Under the pieces are notes generated by a model. That model worked only from the letters and a program-made list of their open reading frames with translations. It did no database searches and was not told the DNA's origin. From contig BSQZ01000069.1 of NCBI GenBank assembly GCA_033239005.1, forward strand, positions 3,136,001-3,200,000: 64,000 bases of DNA, in the 5' to 3' direction. The stretch is from Lamellibrachia satsuma (lineage: Eukaryota > Annelida > Polychaeta > Sabellida > Siboglinidae). The position numbers and the translations under genes are program-made. Of the stretch, positions 12,930 through 24,005 are shown in pieces. Each line of letters starts with the position of its first letter. The first letter of the stretch is position 1.

Positions 12930-13180
12930 CGAGTCTCACAAGAAGCTGGTATAGGCGGCTAGAGTGGGCTGGACATGTGGAAATTAAGAATGGAAGGGGT
13001 ATGATTGGTGAAGAGAGTGGATGCGTTTGGAGTGGAGGGTAGAAGGAGAAGAGGAAGATCGAGATTTAGATGGGAGGACTGCGTGAAGAGAGATTTAGTG
13101 GGAGTGATTGGGAATGGAAAATTAGCTAGGGCAAGGGATTGAGGGGAGTGGAGACGATTGGCGGAGACGGTAACAAAACG
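12930..13180 (+). mobile_element. LINE 3'-terminal remnant (reverse-transcriptase C-terminus)
   Basis: Broken frames read WYRRLEWAGHVE, then RGRSRFRWEDCVKRDL and ARARD, the phrase usual at the end of many LINE ORF2 proteins. It ends about 200 bp before the MRPL3 start codon. Confidence 0.55.
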
Positions 13181-13380
13181 GGACTAGTTAAGAAGGGGAA
13201 ACATACATCGATGACTGGTATCGGTGCCAGCATCACCCCGGACTACATGGAAAAGCTCGGAGAGCAGCATATTTCCTTATCAAGGCCTATATTATACGCA
13301 TCATTAAGAATCGGTCCATCATTAAGATCATTATGACACACCAGCCGATTGCAGCGCCTCTGACGGACAAGACCGCAGCA

Positions 13381-16300
13381 ATGGCGGCGCCCGCGAAGTC
13401 GGTAGCGTGTTTATTTCGGGGCACCTGTTTCTTACAAAATGCCATACTCCAGGACACCAGATTCATGCCAAGGTAACACAGCGTTAGTAGAATATCCTGA
13501 GAGACATTTCGATGGTCTTTCGTGTTTTTGAATTGGGTGTGTTCTTCCTAATTTAAAGTCGTTTTGGAGATGAAGGACGGAACCGGTCAGTTTGTTGTGA
13601 TTAGAGGACGCTCGCAACACGGTCATCGGCCACATTCGTTGCAGAACGCCCATCTGTATATTTATCTATAAACTGTGATATTTGAATTTAACACGTGCTT
13701 CGTGCCTTTCATGCTTATAGGTAAATGTTGACATTTATCAGAAGGGCGGGTTATAAGTAGGTGAACATTGTTGGACTCTCGATAAGCCAATGGCTTCCTT
13801 GTCCACTTGCCATCTGGGCCTTTGGCTTGGATGGCAAATCTTGTTAAATCTTGTTAAATTAGGCGTAAGGCCCATAAATTCAGGGACACGTCTAATTAGT
13901 AATTTAACAAATATCGCCCGGCGACGTCCCTGGCCTAGGCCTAGCACCTTCCCGGGAAGGCAAACATCTAATGCTAGGGATATTGATTGTGATATGCTGG
14001 TCTTTCGTATGATTGGGTTTTTGACATTGTGCAAGATGTGTATTTGAATAAAAAATATCAGAGACCATGCAAGAAGAAATATATCTTCAAATGGCATTTG
14101 AAATTGGTGATTCCATGGAAAGTGAGCGTGATAGTAACTTTCTATAAATCCAAATTAGGCTGCATGCATCTTGACCCATTTACTACTTCTAGATGAGATA
14201 TCTTCTTGGTAAACAAATTATTTAAAAAAAAAAACTTTTACACTATTTATGGGAAATAATGGCCGTATTTCATACAGATATTTCAGTTATCCTGGTTTCC
14301 ATTTTAAAGATAGAAGAAAAACAATTCGGTTGTTAAAAATTTATACTAGCTGTACTTAGTAAGTAGTCAACAAAGTCCTGCTCTGGAAGCCCGATGGCCC
14401 TCGGAAAAGAGGTCGACCAACAACAACTCTGCAAAACATCCTAGAGAAAGGCATGAACCTCAGCTGGGAAAATTTACTAACTGCAATGAAGAACCAAAAC
14501 CACTGGAAGGAAATCATGTCACCATATTAAGTAGATGATATAAGTAAGTAAGTAGGCCTACTTAGATGTCACTATGTTCCAATGAAAAGCATGACAATAA
14601 TGTAGATGTCATATTAAAATTTGTGTTTTTGCTGCAGTGCAATGTTGTATTTCTCATGTTGCCAGGGCATGCACACAATTACAACTGACGAGAGGACGCC
14701 GTCGCACGTGTCGTCCCCCAAGTTGGTTTGTGAAGACGCGGACATCAGCACGTCACCTGAACCAACAGGAACTCACCCCAGAGAACAAGAGCTTCCTGAC
14801 AGAGTATGTGGAGGACATGTACACGAAGAAGTTTGAAGAACAATCAAGTCCACTGAAAGACGGACCATGGGAGAGAAAGGAGTGGGACTCACAGTAAGTA
14901 CTTTAATACACTGAAGTACTTTAACACATTTGCTGTTCATGAAGTACTTCACTACACATGCCGTTCATTAAGTACTTTACTACAAATGACGTTCATTAAG
15001 CACTTTACTACTTATGCCAATCATTAAGTACTTTACTACGCATGCCACTCATTAAGTACTTCACATGCCATTCATGAAGTACTTTACTAATCTTGAGTGC
15101 CGAATAAACGTATAGGCCAAATAACAGTATATGGTGGCAAATCGGTAAAATTTAATAATGGTATAGTGCCGAATAACAGTATAGAGGGGCAAATTGTTCA
15201 AAACAAATAGTAGTGCAGTGCCAAAAAAATCACTAGTATATTTGTCTTTTTAGCGCCGAAGCAATTTTTTACTTGACGCGAAGCCAAGGCGTCCCTAGAA
15301 AACTATGCGGATCGTCTGTATTTTGGGTTTCTCTGCCAAATATGTATAAACTTTGTGCGTATTCGTGTCACTGCAGATATAGTAACCGCATTTTATATCT
15401 GAAAAACCGGGGAATTTTCCAATTTTAAATGGACATTAAAGTTTTATTGAAAGGAATACGCAAGTCCGTTTCAGGGGAAACCGCCGCTAGCTGGTTACGA
15501 CCGGTTTGAGGCGCTGCGCACGGCGGCTATTTATGGTCGGTTTACACGATGATAAAGGCGTTTAAGCTAATAATAATATATACCATGTCGTGCTCCCGAG
15601 AACTAAGGATTCTGACGGATTCATCTAATCATGGAATTCTAACGGTCTAATCTAGGATCCTCAGAAGCACGGGATCCCGTTAAATTTACGACTGTCGTTC
15701 GAAATGATGAAAGCCATCAGAGGGAGCCACATGCAACTCTAGTTGGGAGCAAGTGATTTTAGCGCGAGCGGTAAACCACTCTGTGGATGATTGATTAGCG
15801 CTAGCAATAGGGAGTGAGAGGGATTGCTCTCCTAAAAGTTATGCCCTGCATAATTTGCCACACTTATCGGAGAATATAGGCTGGCACAAATGTTTAAATT
15901 TAATAATACTATAGTGCCAAATAAGGTGGCATTTTTCATCAAATAAATACGCATATAAGGATGCTTATTCGGCACTCAAGAGTGCACATGCCATTCATGA
16001 AGTACTTTACTACTACACATGCTGTTCATGAAGTACTTTACTACTACACATGCTGTTCATTAAGTACTTTACTACTACAAATGATGTTCATTAAGTACTT
16101 TACTACAAATGACGTTCATTAAGTACTTTACTACACATGCCACTCGTTAAGTACTTCACTACACATGTCACTCATTAAGTACTTCACTACACATGCTATT
16201 CGTGAAGTACTTTACTACACATCCTGTTCATGAAGTACTTTACCACAGTTCCTATTCATGAAGTACTTTACCACAGTTCCTGTTCATAAAATACTTTTAA

Positions 16301-19300
16301 AAAATAATACCTATACTTTTTAAAATAATACCTATACAAGACTGTTACTGTGGTGATCTTTCAGGTCTTAATACATGTAGAACATACACGATTTGATAAC
16401 AATATAAAATATGCCAGTTTTATGACCCCAAATCCCTGTATGGCAATAAAAATGGATCAGTAGATCTTCAGATTTGAGGGACACATGGTGTTTTTTGTCG
16501 AATGATTTGTCAAATTCCCACTTCATATAATTTCTCGTGGTAAATATAATACAGCAGTAGAGACTAAACATTGTTGATTGTTATATTGAACAATTTAGAT
16601 GAATTTTGTGAATGACCAGTTTAGAGAATTTTTTTATTTTATCACTTAACCAATAAAAATGGTTGTACATTCCCTTTAAAATGTCAGTCACTCCACGTGT
16701 TGTGTAGTGGCCAGAAGACAATGTGTATGCTTGTGGTGATGCTGATTTCTTGCAGTACCTTCCGGACGGGAGTCCTTGCTGTGAAGATTGGTGTTATTCC
16801 CCAGTGGGACAACCAGGGTCGCAAGTTCCATACAACACTCCTTCAGGTATCTTATCTTCCATGCAACACTCCTTCGGGTATCTTATCTTCCATACAACAC
16901 TCCTTCAGGTATCTTATCTTCCATGCAACACTCCTTCAGGTATCTTATCTTCCATACAACACTCCTTCAGGTATCTTATCTTCCATACAACACTCCTTCG
17001 GGTATCTTATCTTCCATGCAACACTCCTTCGGGTATCTTATCTTCCACACAACACTCCTTCAGGTATCTTATCTTCCATGCAACACTCCTTCGGGTAACT
17101 CATATTCCACCCAACACTCCTTCAGGTATCTTATCTTCCATACAACACTCCTTCAGGTATCTTATCTTCCATACAACACTCCTTCAGGTATCTTATCTTC
17201 CATACAACACTCCTTCATGTATCTTATCTTCCATGCAACACTCCTTCGGGTATCTCATATTCCACCCAACACTCCTTCAGGTATTTCATGTTCCGCACAA
17301 CACTCCTTCGGGTATCTTCGGGACCACTTTACCCTAGTTTCACTTTTACCCTTGAACAGTTTATTCAATGAGCATGTTGTAGTGGATACTAGATAGGTTT
17401 GATTTTTCATGAAATTATTCTAATAAAACAATTGGAAGAATTTAATTGAGACAATCCTTTAAAATAAAAAGGGGTCCTGTTTGTGTATGATTTAGCATCA
17501 ATACATTGTAATGTTAACATATGGGGCGCAGTGGTTGTGTGGTAAAGCTTTCGATTTTTGGTCAAGGGGACTGTAGTTCAAAACTGTCTGCTGCCATGTC
17601 GAAACTTGGGCAATTTCATTCACCCCCCTTTTTCTGTGTCTTCGAGGGCACACTGTGGAAACACATTTTGTGTATTTAAAAACAAAAAATATTTTCACGT
17701 AGAGTGTCTCACCTTAATTCTTTTGTTGTAGGTGTTGGACAATCATGTGATACGCTACGTACCCCCACCAGACTTTGAACAGTATCCGTCCTTCAAACCT
17801 CATTGGCGTAACAAACACGGGCCTAAATATGGCAGTGTTGTCGTAGGTGCTCTCAGCTGTGACCCTCAACTGGTGAGTGATGTGTGATAACCCTTGCGGC
17901 AACCCCCCCATCCAATGTGGGGGTGGGTTGTACTGTTACGAGTGTGGCAGTTTTAGGGGCCAAGATAAACCTGTTTTAGACATTCTATGGTTAGACATTT
18001 ACACAGTAACTATGTAGTACTGAGTGGTCAGCATTCCTATAATTTAATTCACAATTATTATCCTATGCAAATATGTGTGCAGATTTTGAGGTTTCTTGCA
18101 ATTTATCACTACAAAATTATTTTTGCGGCAGAAATCTACATGTCGATGATCACCTATGGGTGGGGGTCTCATTGTGGTATGGTACCAGTCACCAAATCAT
18201 AATCAAATCAGCAAATTTGTTGATGTAACATTGAAAGTGAGCAGTTGCTCATTTGTTTTAAAGGGATGGCACCACCTGAAATAACGCCGTATGCAACAAC
18301 ATTTGACAAAGAAGTATTTTGTTGAAATGTTCCTATATTATTGCTAGTTTTACTTCTGAATTCCTATATTTCCTGTATTTATTTGTAATTATTTTGCCCA
18401 ACTCACTCGGCTTTTGTTGGCAATGTCATCGATCAAGTCATGTGACATAAGTTGGAGAAGGATCTCCTTGGAGCTCCTGGCCGACATATCGGTTCAGGGC
18501 AGATTTCCTTCGATGAATATTCATTACATCCTTGTCTTTTCTGAAGAGAGCAAAACGAAGATAAAAATAGCAAGGACAACTTTTGGCAATATGTCAAAAG
18601 CGCTCACGGGTAAATTGAACTTGCAACTAATTTGGTACACATTGATGATGTATGGCGCTGAAACACAGACAATTTCGAAATGATGCCAACGCAGACAGAA
18701 GTACTTGAGATGTGGTGTCTAAGTAGAATTCAATGTACATGTATATGCTGCACTGAACATGTCACGAACGTAGAAGAATTAAATTAGGCTGGAATAAAAA
18801 AAGCAACTCTGCAACAAAATACAGATACACAAATTAATATTTTTTGGGCACATTATCAGACAGGAAGGAATTGAATGGGAACTATTGGCAGGAATGATGG
18901 ATGGTAAGGGGAAGGGAAAGGGGAAGGGGAAGACCAAGAGCTATATGGATGGACAACCTCAAGGCGTGGGTGAGAACAATAAAATATGAAGACCTGATAA
19001 GACCGGCTCAGTGCAGACATCAGAGGTGACCCATGACAGCCGACTTCAGAGAGGAGATGGCGCCACACGATGATAAATTTTCTCCTAAACCAATAGTGAC
19101 ATTACTCTGCTGACAAAGCCCGGGTGAGTCAGGCGAACTATTCTCAGAATACGAAAAAAAATCTCGAGAGGTAAATGACGTGTCAAATGCAGCAATTCAA
19201 GAAACCGGAACTTCCGTCAATTCAAAGACTAATGCCATTGTTTTACGTGACAGTTCACAAAAGACTACAACAACCTGTTCTCTGATGCTGGTGTGCCCCC

Positions 19301-22300
19301 CAAGCGCAAGTTGACACGATTTATTGTCACGCCAAACGCAGCTGTCCAACCGGGTAAGTGTCATTTTATGTCACTGGCAAATGTCAGCTAACTGCTATTG
19401 TGGAGCAGTGGTCAGAGCACCCAACTGTCGATCGAGAGGATGGTGGTTCGATTCTGCCTGCTGCCATTTCGATTTCATTCGCCCCATTTGGCCTGTGTCT
19501 TTTGGAATAGACCCGAAATGCCGTCTACCTGATGTCTATGCAAGGGGAAGTAAAAGATCCCACAAAACTCACACAGCGTGTAACCTGTCGTAACAGAGTG
19601 GTGGTCTATATCTTTAATCCATTGATTCTAGCTCCCACAGCCGGAGCTCCTGGTCGGGCAAGTGAGAGGTGCCGAGCAGGCAGTGTGGATGGCTGCAGTC
19701 CTGTAGCTGACTGACAGAGGTCTAAAATGGTATATGGATGGATCATAGTCCCAGACATTTCTGGGCTGTTTATGATTGACTTTGCATAATTTCATGTATT
19801 TGGATGATAAAGTGTTGATTTAACAATTGATCTCGTATTGGGGGTTGACGTGATGCTTGTCACAAAATTAGAGTTCATGTGAACATGCTGATGTGTGATA
19901 TCTTTGTAATGATGTGTAGTCTTATATAGGGCAGTATCCACCTAGATGAGAGTCTCATAGGTTTTGGCAGCAGCGAGTGGAGCTCCTGTATGGATTCTTG
20001 TAGATTGAGACTTTGTTGTAGATACCCATTTGTTGTATTAACAATAACGCTTGTGTCGTAGGTACCCTGCTGTTATTATATCTGTTGACATTAACACGTG
20101 TGTTGTAGGTACCCTGCTGTTATTATATCTATTGACATTAACACGTATGTTGTAGGTACCCTGCTGTTCTTGTTTTGACATTAACTCATGTGTTGTAGGT
20201 ACCCTGCTGTTCTTGTAGTGACATTAACATATGTGTTGTAGGTACCCTGCTGTTCTTGTTTTAATATTAACACTGGTGTTTTAGGTACTCCACTGTTTGC
20301 AACACACTTCAAAGTGGGAGATTATGTTGACGTACAGGCAAAGACGTAAGAACAAATATTTTATTCTACGCACAAACATTTCTATACAATTTAATGCATC
20401 TCAGGTATGGCAGCTTTGATCAAGAGAAACTTATTAAAAAATAAAAATGTTTAGCTTTTGTATCAGTCATGACTAGTAGTAGTTAAGAAATAATTTAAAT
20501 AATGTCCACCATATATATTAGATCTTTGTTTGTTTTACATAACACAGTCTTTTTAGTACATCAGTGAAATCTTGCCTCAGTTCTATGCAGTATATATAGT
20601 AGTGCCCTGCATGGGCCAGGCTTTGAGCTCATGTCTGGCTTGTGGGTAATGGCCTGAAACATGTGGACCGGGGATGGCCCAAAATTACAGTTTGCGGGCC
20701 TGGGCCAAAACTGTTGTTTGCAGGATTTTTTGCAGGCCCGAGTTGTAACTGCTAATTGCGGGCCCAGCTTGGACTAAAATTCTAGGCCATGCAGGGCACT
20801 CATATAATTACAGACAAATATATTTTGGTATTTATGTTGTTTTTATCATGTACACCTGTGTTCATGGGTACCTGTGTCTACCTTTGTTATCATGTACACC
20901 TGTGTTCATGGCGTACCTGTGTCTACCTTTGTTATCATGTACACCTGTGTTCATGGCTTACCTGTGTCTACCTTTGTTATCATGTACACCTGTGTTCATG
21001 GCGTACCTGTGTCTACCTTTGTTATCATGTACACCTGTGTTCATGGCGTACCTGTGTCTACCTTTGTTATCATGTACACCTGTGTTCATGGCTTACCTGT
21101 GTCTACCTCTGTGCGTGTGTCACTGACATCACTCCTCTGTTTGTAGGATTGGTCACGGTTTCCAGGGGGTTGTCAAGAGATGGGGTTTCAAGGGGGGCCC
21201 AGATTCCCATGGTACCACCAAGTGGCATCGACGGCCTGGGTCCATGGGGGGTGGACGGGTACGTGTCTTGACTTTTTTATTAGTAGTAAAATTTATAAAA
21301 TGCCATATATTTGTAACCAGCCCGTTCATAGACTCGTACAAAGCATATGTGCAATCATAAAATAATCAATATGTAATATGGTTAAAAATATGTAATAAAA
21401 ATATAGTATTTGATAAAGATTAATAATAAATAAATATAGTAAATAAATATAGTAAATAAATAATTATGATAAATAAGTTAAACTTATGTTCATAAAGTGT
21501 CCTCATTCTCAGTTAGTCCTCAGTGGAAGCAGTAGGTTCTCAAATTTAGACAGTGAATCTGCTTGTCTTAAATATTCCAGCAGAGACTTACCAGATACTT
21601 GATATAAAGACAGGCCATGTTGGCCTCTTGGTGACCTCGGGGAAGTTGCATGGTGTTCTGTTTTATGGCATGTCGAAACTTTGAATAGCGTTTTATTGTA
21701 GTAAATAGACACTTGCCATTTTTGTCGAATTGAAACTGTTCTCTGTCGAAAATAATGATAACTGAGGACAAAGCATGATATTCAGATATGTGTTTGTAAG
21801 ACGAGGCATGAGATTCAGAAATGTGCTTACAAGACAAGGCATGATATTCAGAAATGTGGTTCTAAAAAAGGCATGATATTCAGAAATGTGTTTCTAAGAA
21901 AAGGCATGAGATTCAGAAATGTGTTTCTAAGAAAAGACATGAGATTCTGAAATGTGTTTCTAAGAAAAGGCATGATATTCAGAAATATGTTTCTAAGAAA
22001 AGGCATGAGATTCATAAATGTGTTTGTAAGACAAGGCATGAGATTCAGAAATGTGTTTGTAAGACAAAGCGTGAGATTCAGAAATATGTTTCTAAGAAAA
22101 GACATGAGATTCAGAAATATGTTTCTAAGAAAAGGCATGAGATTCAGAAATGTGTTTCTAAGAAAAGGCATGAGATTCAGAAATATGTTTCTAAGAAAAG
22201 ACATGAGATTCAGAAATATGTTTCTAAGAAAAGGCATGAGATTCAGAAATATGTTTCTAAGAAAAGGCATGAGATTCATAAATGTGTTTGTAAGACAAGG

Positions 22301-23176
22301 CATGAGATTCAGAAATGTGTTTGTAAGACAAACCGTGAGATTCAGAAATGTGTTTGTAAGACAAGATGTGAGATTAAGACATGTTTTTTGTAAAACGACA
22401 TGCGATTCAGAAATTTATTTACAAGACAAGCAGTGAGATTCAGAAATGTGTTAATGGGACAAGACATAATCATGAGAAGTGTGTTGTAGGACAAGGCAGG
22501 GATATGGAAGGGGAAGAAGATGCCGGGGCACATGGGAATGGACTGGCGCACTCTCCGCGGACTCAAGGTAGACACGCAGTGGTCGACAGGCGTGGGGTCA
22601 TTTAAATTGTAACAATTTCAAATACCAATTCCACATCAAAAATACCGATTCAAAGTATACGAACAGAGCAATATATATTTTAGAGCAATTTTGTTTAATT
22701 TCTGCATATTATGGTATCTAACAACAAACAAATATGATATACATAATATATTTTATTGATTAGCTGTAGTGAATTTCAGTTAAAAAGTGACATGATGTAA
22801 TTGAAAATACCAATTGCATTTTTACTAATTTAAATTACTTTAGTTATGTTACAAATCTACACAGCATTTTATTCATGGGTCCGTGTATGTTTTGTTGTAG
22901 ATTTGGCGCATCAACACCAAATACAACGTGCTGTACGTACACGGACCATGCATCCCGGGACCCAACCACTGCTATGTGCGTATCATGGACACCACACTAT
23001 TCTACCGCAAACAGGCCATGCAAGACCAACCCCCTTACATGCCAACCTTCTACCCTGAGGATGCTGGGGATTCAGCCCTACCGGAGGAGATAGCTGACAA
23101 GAAACTGTTCAACTTCAAGGAGCCGTCGATCAGATACGAAGAGGAATTGAAGACCGTGAAGAAAGCAAAGCGTTAA
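13381..23176 (+). CDS. MRPL3: MRPL3, mitochondrial large-subunit ribosomal protein uL3m, nine exons
   Basis: Exons: 13381-13472, 14666-14893, 16756-16846, 17732-17872, 19254-19353, 20285-20345, 21147-21258, 22490-22567, 22901-23176; 1179 nt, 392 codons plus TAA, all GT-AG with consistent phase. Exon 1 (ATG 13381, [14 protein letters not shown]) is a basic, acid-free leader that looks like a mitochondrial presequence. Exon 3 has [11 protein letters not shown], the start of the uL3 fold. Exons 6-8 carry [23 protein letters not shown] and [13 protein letters not shown], then KMPGHMG; these are the uL3 family signatures that reach the peptidyl-transferase region of the ribosome. Exon 9 gives the [12 protein letters not shown] strand and a charged C-terminus. 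It is somewhat longer than the human protein (about 348 residues). It is divergent to GCC2. The introns are loaded with minisatellites at exon edges, a SINE, LINE remnants and an inverted-repeat element, yet the coding frame is intact, so the gene is probably functional. Confidence 0.95.
13738..13850. repeat. Dispersed ~100-bp element, copy 2
   Basis: Nearly the same sequence as 1,727-1,835 (GTTGGACTCTCGATAAGCCA). It lies in MRPL3 intron 1. Confidence 0.6.
14375..14532 (+). mobile_element. LINE C-terminal remnant in MRPL3 intron 1
   Basis: Reads [20 protein letters not shown], then [10 protein letters not shown] and a stop, a typical LINE ORF2 tail (GRPTTTL...W). About 50 codons survive. Confidence 0.65.
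14894..15090 (+). repeat. ~25-bp repeats grown from the MRPL3 exon 2 donor (left half)
   Basis: The donor GTAAGTACTTTAATACACTG at 14,894 is followed by many copies of ATTAAGTACTTTACTACACATGCC. The array resumes at 15,982 after an inserted inverted-repeat element. Confidence 0.8.
15091..15981. mobile_element. ~890-bp non-autonomous element with terminal inverted repeats
   Basis: Left end CTTGAGTGCCGAATAA (15,092-15,107) pairs with TTATTCGGCACTCAAG (15,965-15,980). Sub-terminal copies of AGTGCCGAATAACAGTATA lie inside. It splits the exon 2 minisatellite, so it inserted after the array had formed. No transposase ORF; target duplication not clear by eye. Confidence 0.75.
15982..16300 (+). repeat. 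~25-bp repeats (right half of the exon 2 array)
   Basis: About twelve copies of CATTAAGTACTTTACTACAC ATGC-type units continue the array of 14,894-15,090. Confidence 0.85.
16827..17330 (+). repeat. 31-bp minisatellite copying the MRPL3 exon 3 donor
   Basis: The unit CCATACAACACTCCTTCAG|GTATCTTATCTT spans the last 19 exon bases and the donor, about 16 copies. Several units keep a perfect CAG|GTATCT. The exon 3 frame stays open to 17,098, so a donor three units down (after 16,939) would add 93 nt in frame. Confidence 0.9.
17523..17665 (+). mobile_element. tRNA-derived SINE, family 1, worn head
   Basis: GGGGCGCAGTGGTTGTGTGG and the body TCGAAACTTGGGCAATTTCA match the 9,241 element. It lies about 65 bp before MRPL3 exon 4. 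Confidence 0.65.
18400..19070 (+). mobile_element. LINE ORF2 C-terminal remnant in MRPL3 intron 4
   Basis: Broken frames read [32 protein letters not shown], then later [17 protein letters not shown] and [15 protein letters not shown]. This is the thumb/C-terminal part of a LINE reverse transcriptase with many frame changes. Confidence 0.7.
19391..19725 (+). mobile_element. tRNA-derived SINE, family 1, longest copy
   Basis: The head has AGTGGTCAGAGCACCCAACT and a B box GGTTCGATTC, then the TTTCATTCGCCCCATTTGGCC body. A longer 3' part includes AAAGATCCCACAAAACTCAC and GAGGTGCCGAGCAGGCAGTG. It lies in MRPL3 intron 5. Confidence 0.7.
20009..20284 (+). repeat. 40-47-bp minisatellite copying the MRPL3 exon 6 acceptor
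   Basis: Five clear copies of TGTTGTAG|GTACCCTGCTGTT (TAG ending at 20,061, 20,108, 20,155, 20,198, 20,241) and one worse one (20,021) precede the true acceptor (TAG ending 20,284; exon GTACTCCACTGTTTGC). In the exon frame, the units that I translated run into stop codons. Confidence 0.9.
20845..21113 (+). repeat. 45-bp minisatellite, about 6 copies
   Basis: The unit ATCATGTACACCTGTGTTCA plus TGGCGTACCTGTGTCTACCTTTGTT lies in MRPL3 intron 6. Its 3n length opens all plus frames; it is not coding. Confidence 0.95.
21780..22480 (+). repeat. 32-bp minisatellite related to the MRPL3 exon 8 acceptor
   Basis: About 22 copies of GTGTTTGTAAGACAAGGCAT plus GAGATTCAGAAAT lead up to the true junction GTGTTGTAG|GACAAGGCAGGGATATG. 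The unit therefore resembles both the acceptor and the first ~17 exon bases. Confidence 0.85.
22587..22860. mobile_element. Inverted-repeat (MITE-like) element, partial
   Basis: The start GCGTGGGGTCA and much of the body (GTTTAATTTCTGCATATTAT, ACATGATGTAATTGAAAA) match the 26,362-26,760 element. It sits in MRPL3 intron 8. Confidence 0.6.
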
Positions 23177-23540
23177 ACTGATGTGTTACAGCATTAAACT
23201 ATGAGGTGTTACAGTGGTAAACTGTGATGTGTTACAGCGTTAAACTGTCATGCGCTACAGCAGTAAACTGTGATGTGTTACAGCGTTAAACTGTCATGCG
23301 CTACAGCAGTAAACTGTGATGTGTTACAATGGTAAACTGTCATATGTTATAGCATTAAACTTTGATGTGTTACAACATTAAACTGTACAACTATAAACTG
23401 TGGTGTGTTACAATGGTAAACTGTGATGTGTTACAGCGTTAAACTGATGCATTACAACAGTAAACTGATGTATTACAATGGTAAACCGTGATATGTTACA
23501 GCATTAAACTGTGATGCGTTATAGTTACAGTGTTAAAGGT
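23171..23540 (+). repeat. ~23-bp minisatellite starting at the MRPL3 stop codon
   Basis: The coding end AAGCGT-TAA-ACTG is echoed in about fifteen units of the type ACAGCGTTAAACTGTGATGTGTT, so the 3' UTR begins with an array seeded at the end of the reading frame. Confidence 0.85.
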
Positions 23541-23825
23541 CCTTCCTCAATTCTGTTTGTCTCGTTTTGGAATAATTTTGCGGAAAATCAAACCTATCTA
23601 GTATTCACTACGTTGGTGCAGACTTGTTATTGAGTTTCGATGAAATCATCAGACAAGCTTTGCATTATTTTTGACTGAATCCTGTAAAAATTCAGCAAAA
23701 GTAGTTCGGCTGCATATACTATGACATGCGGTTATTCACACATTTGCAAGTTACCCAATATAACGATTAAAGCCGATTGGTTTAATGATTTTAACAAACA
23801 TTTACAGTTTTTTATTAAGCGCATT

Positions 23826-24005
23826 GCGCATGTACGTAACTATTCACACAGTACATGTTTGAACATGTACGTAACTATTCACAAAGTACATGTTTGAATA
23901 TGTACGTAACTATTCACACAGTACGTGTTTGAACATGTACGTAACTATTCACACAGTACATGTTTGAACATGTACGTAACTATTCACATAGTACATGTTT
24001 GAACA
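23826..24005. repeat. 35-bp minisatellite, 5 copies
   Basis: The unit CATGTACGTAACTATTCACA plus CAGTACATGTTTGAA lies downstream of MRPL3. Confidence 0.9.

Larger units (their letters stand above)
10641..13380. other. Gap between divergent GCC2 and MRPL3
   Basis: The promoters of both genes and the 5' noncoding exon of GCC2 must lie here, but I see no decisive core-promoter motif. It holds a SINE body (12,205-12,370) and a LINE remnant (12,930-13,180). Short ORFs at 11,601-11,849 (for example MTSSR-like starts) are not supported. Confidence 0.5.

Noticed and set aside
16723..17396. Plus-strand ORFs of about 200 codons
   Set aside because: 31-bp repeat cycles through all three frames; only the part to 16,846 is exon 3.
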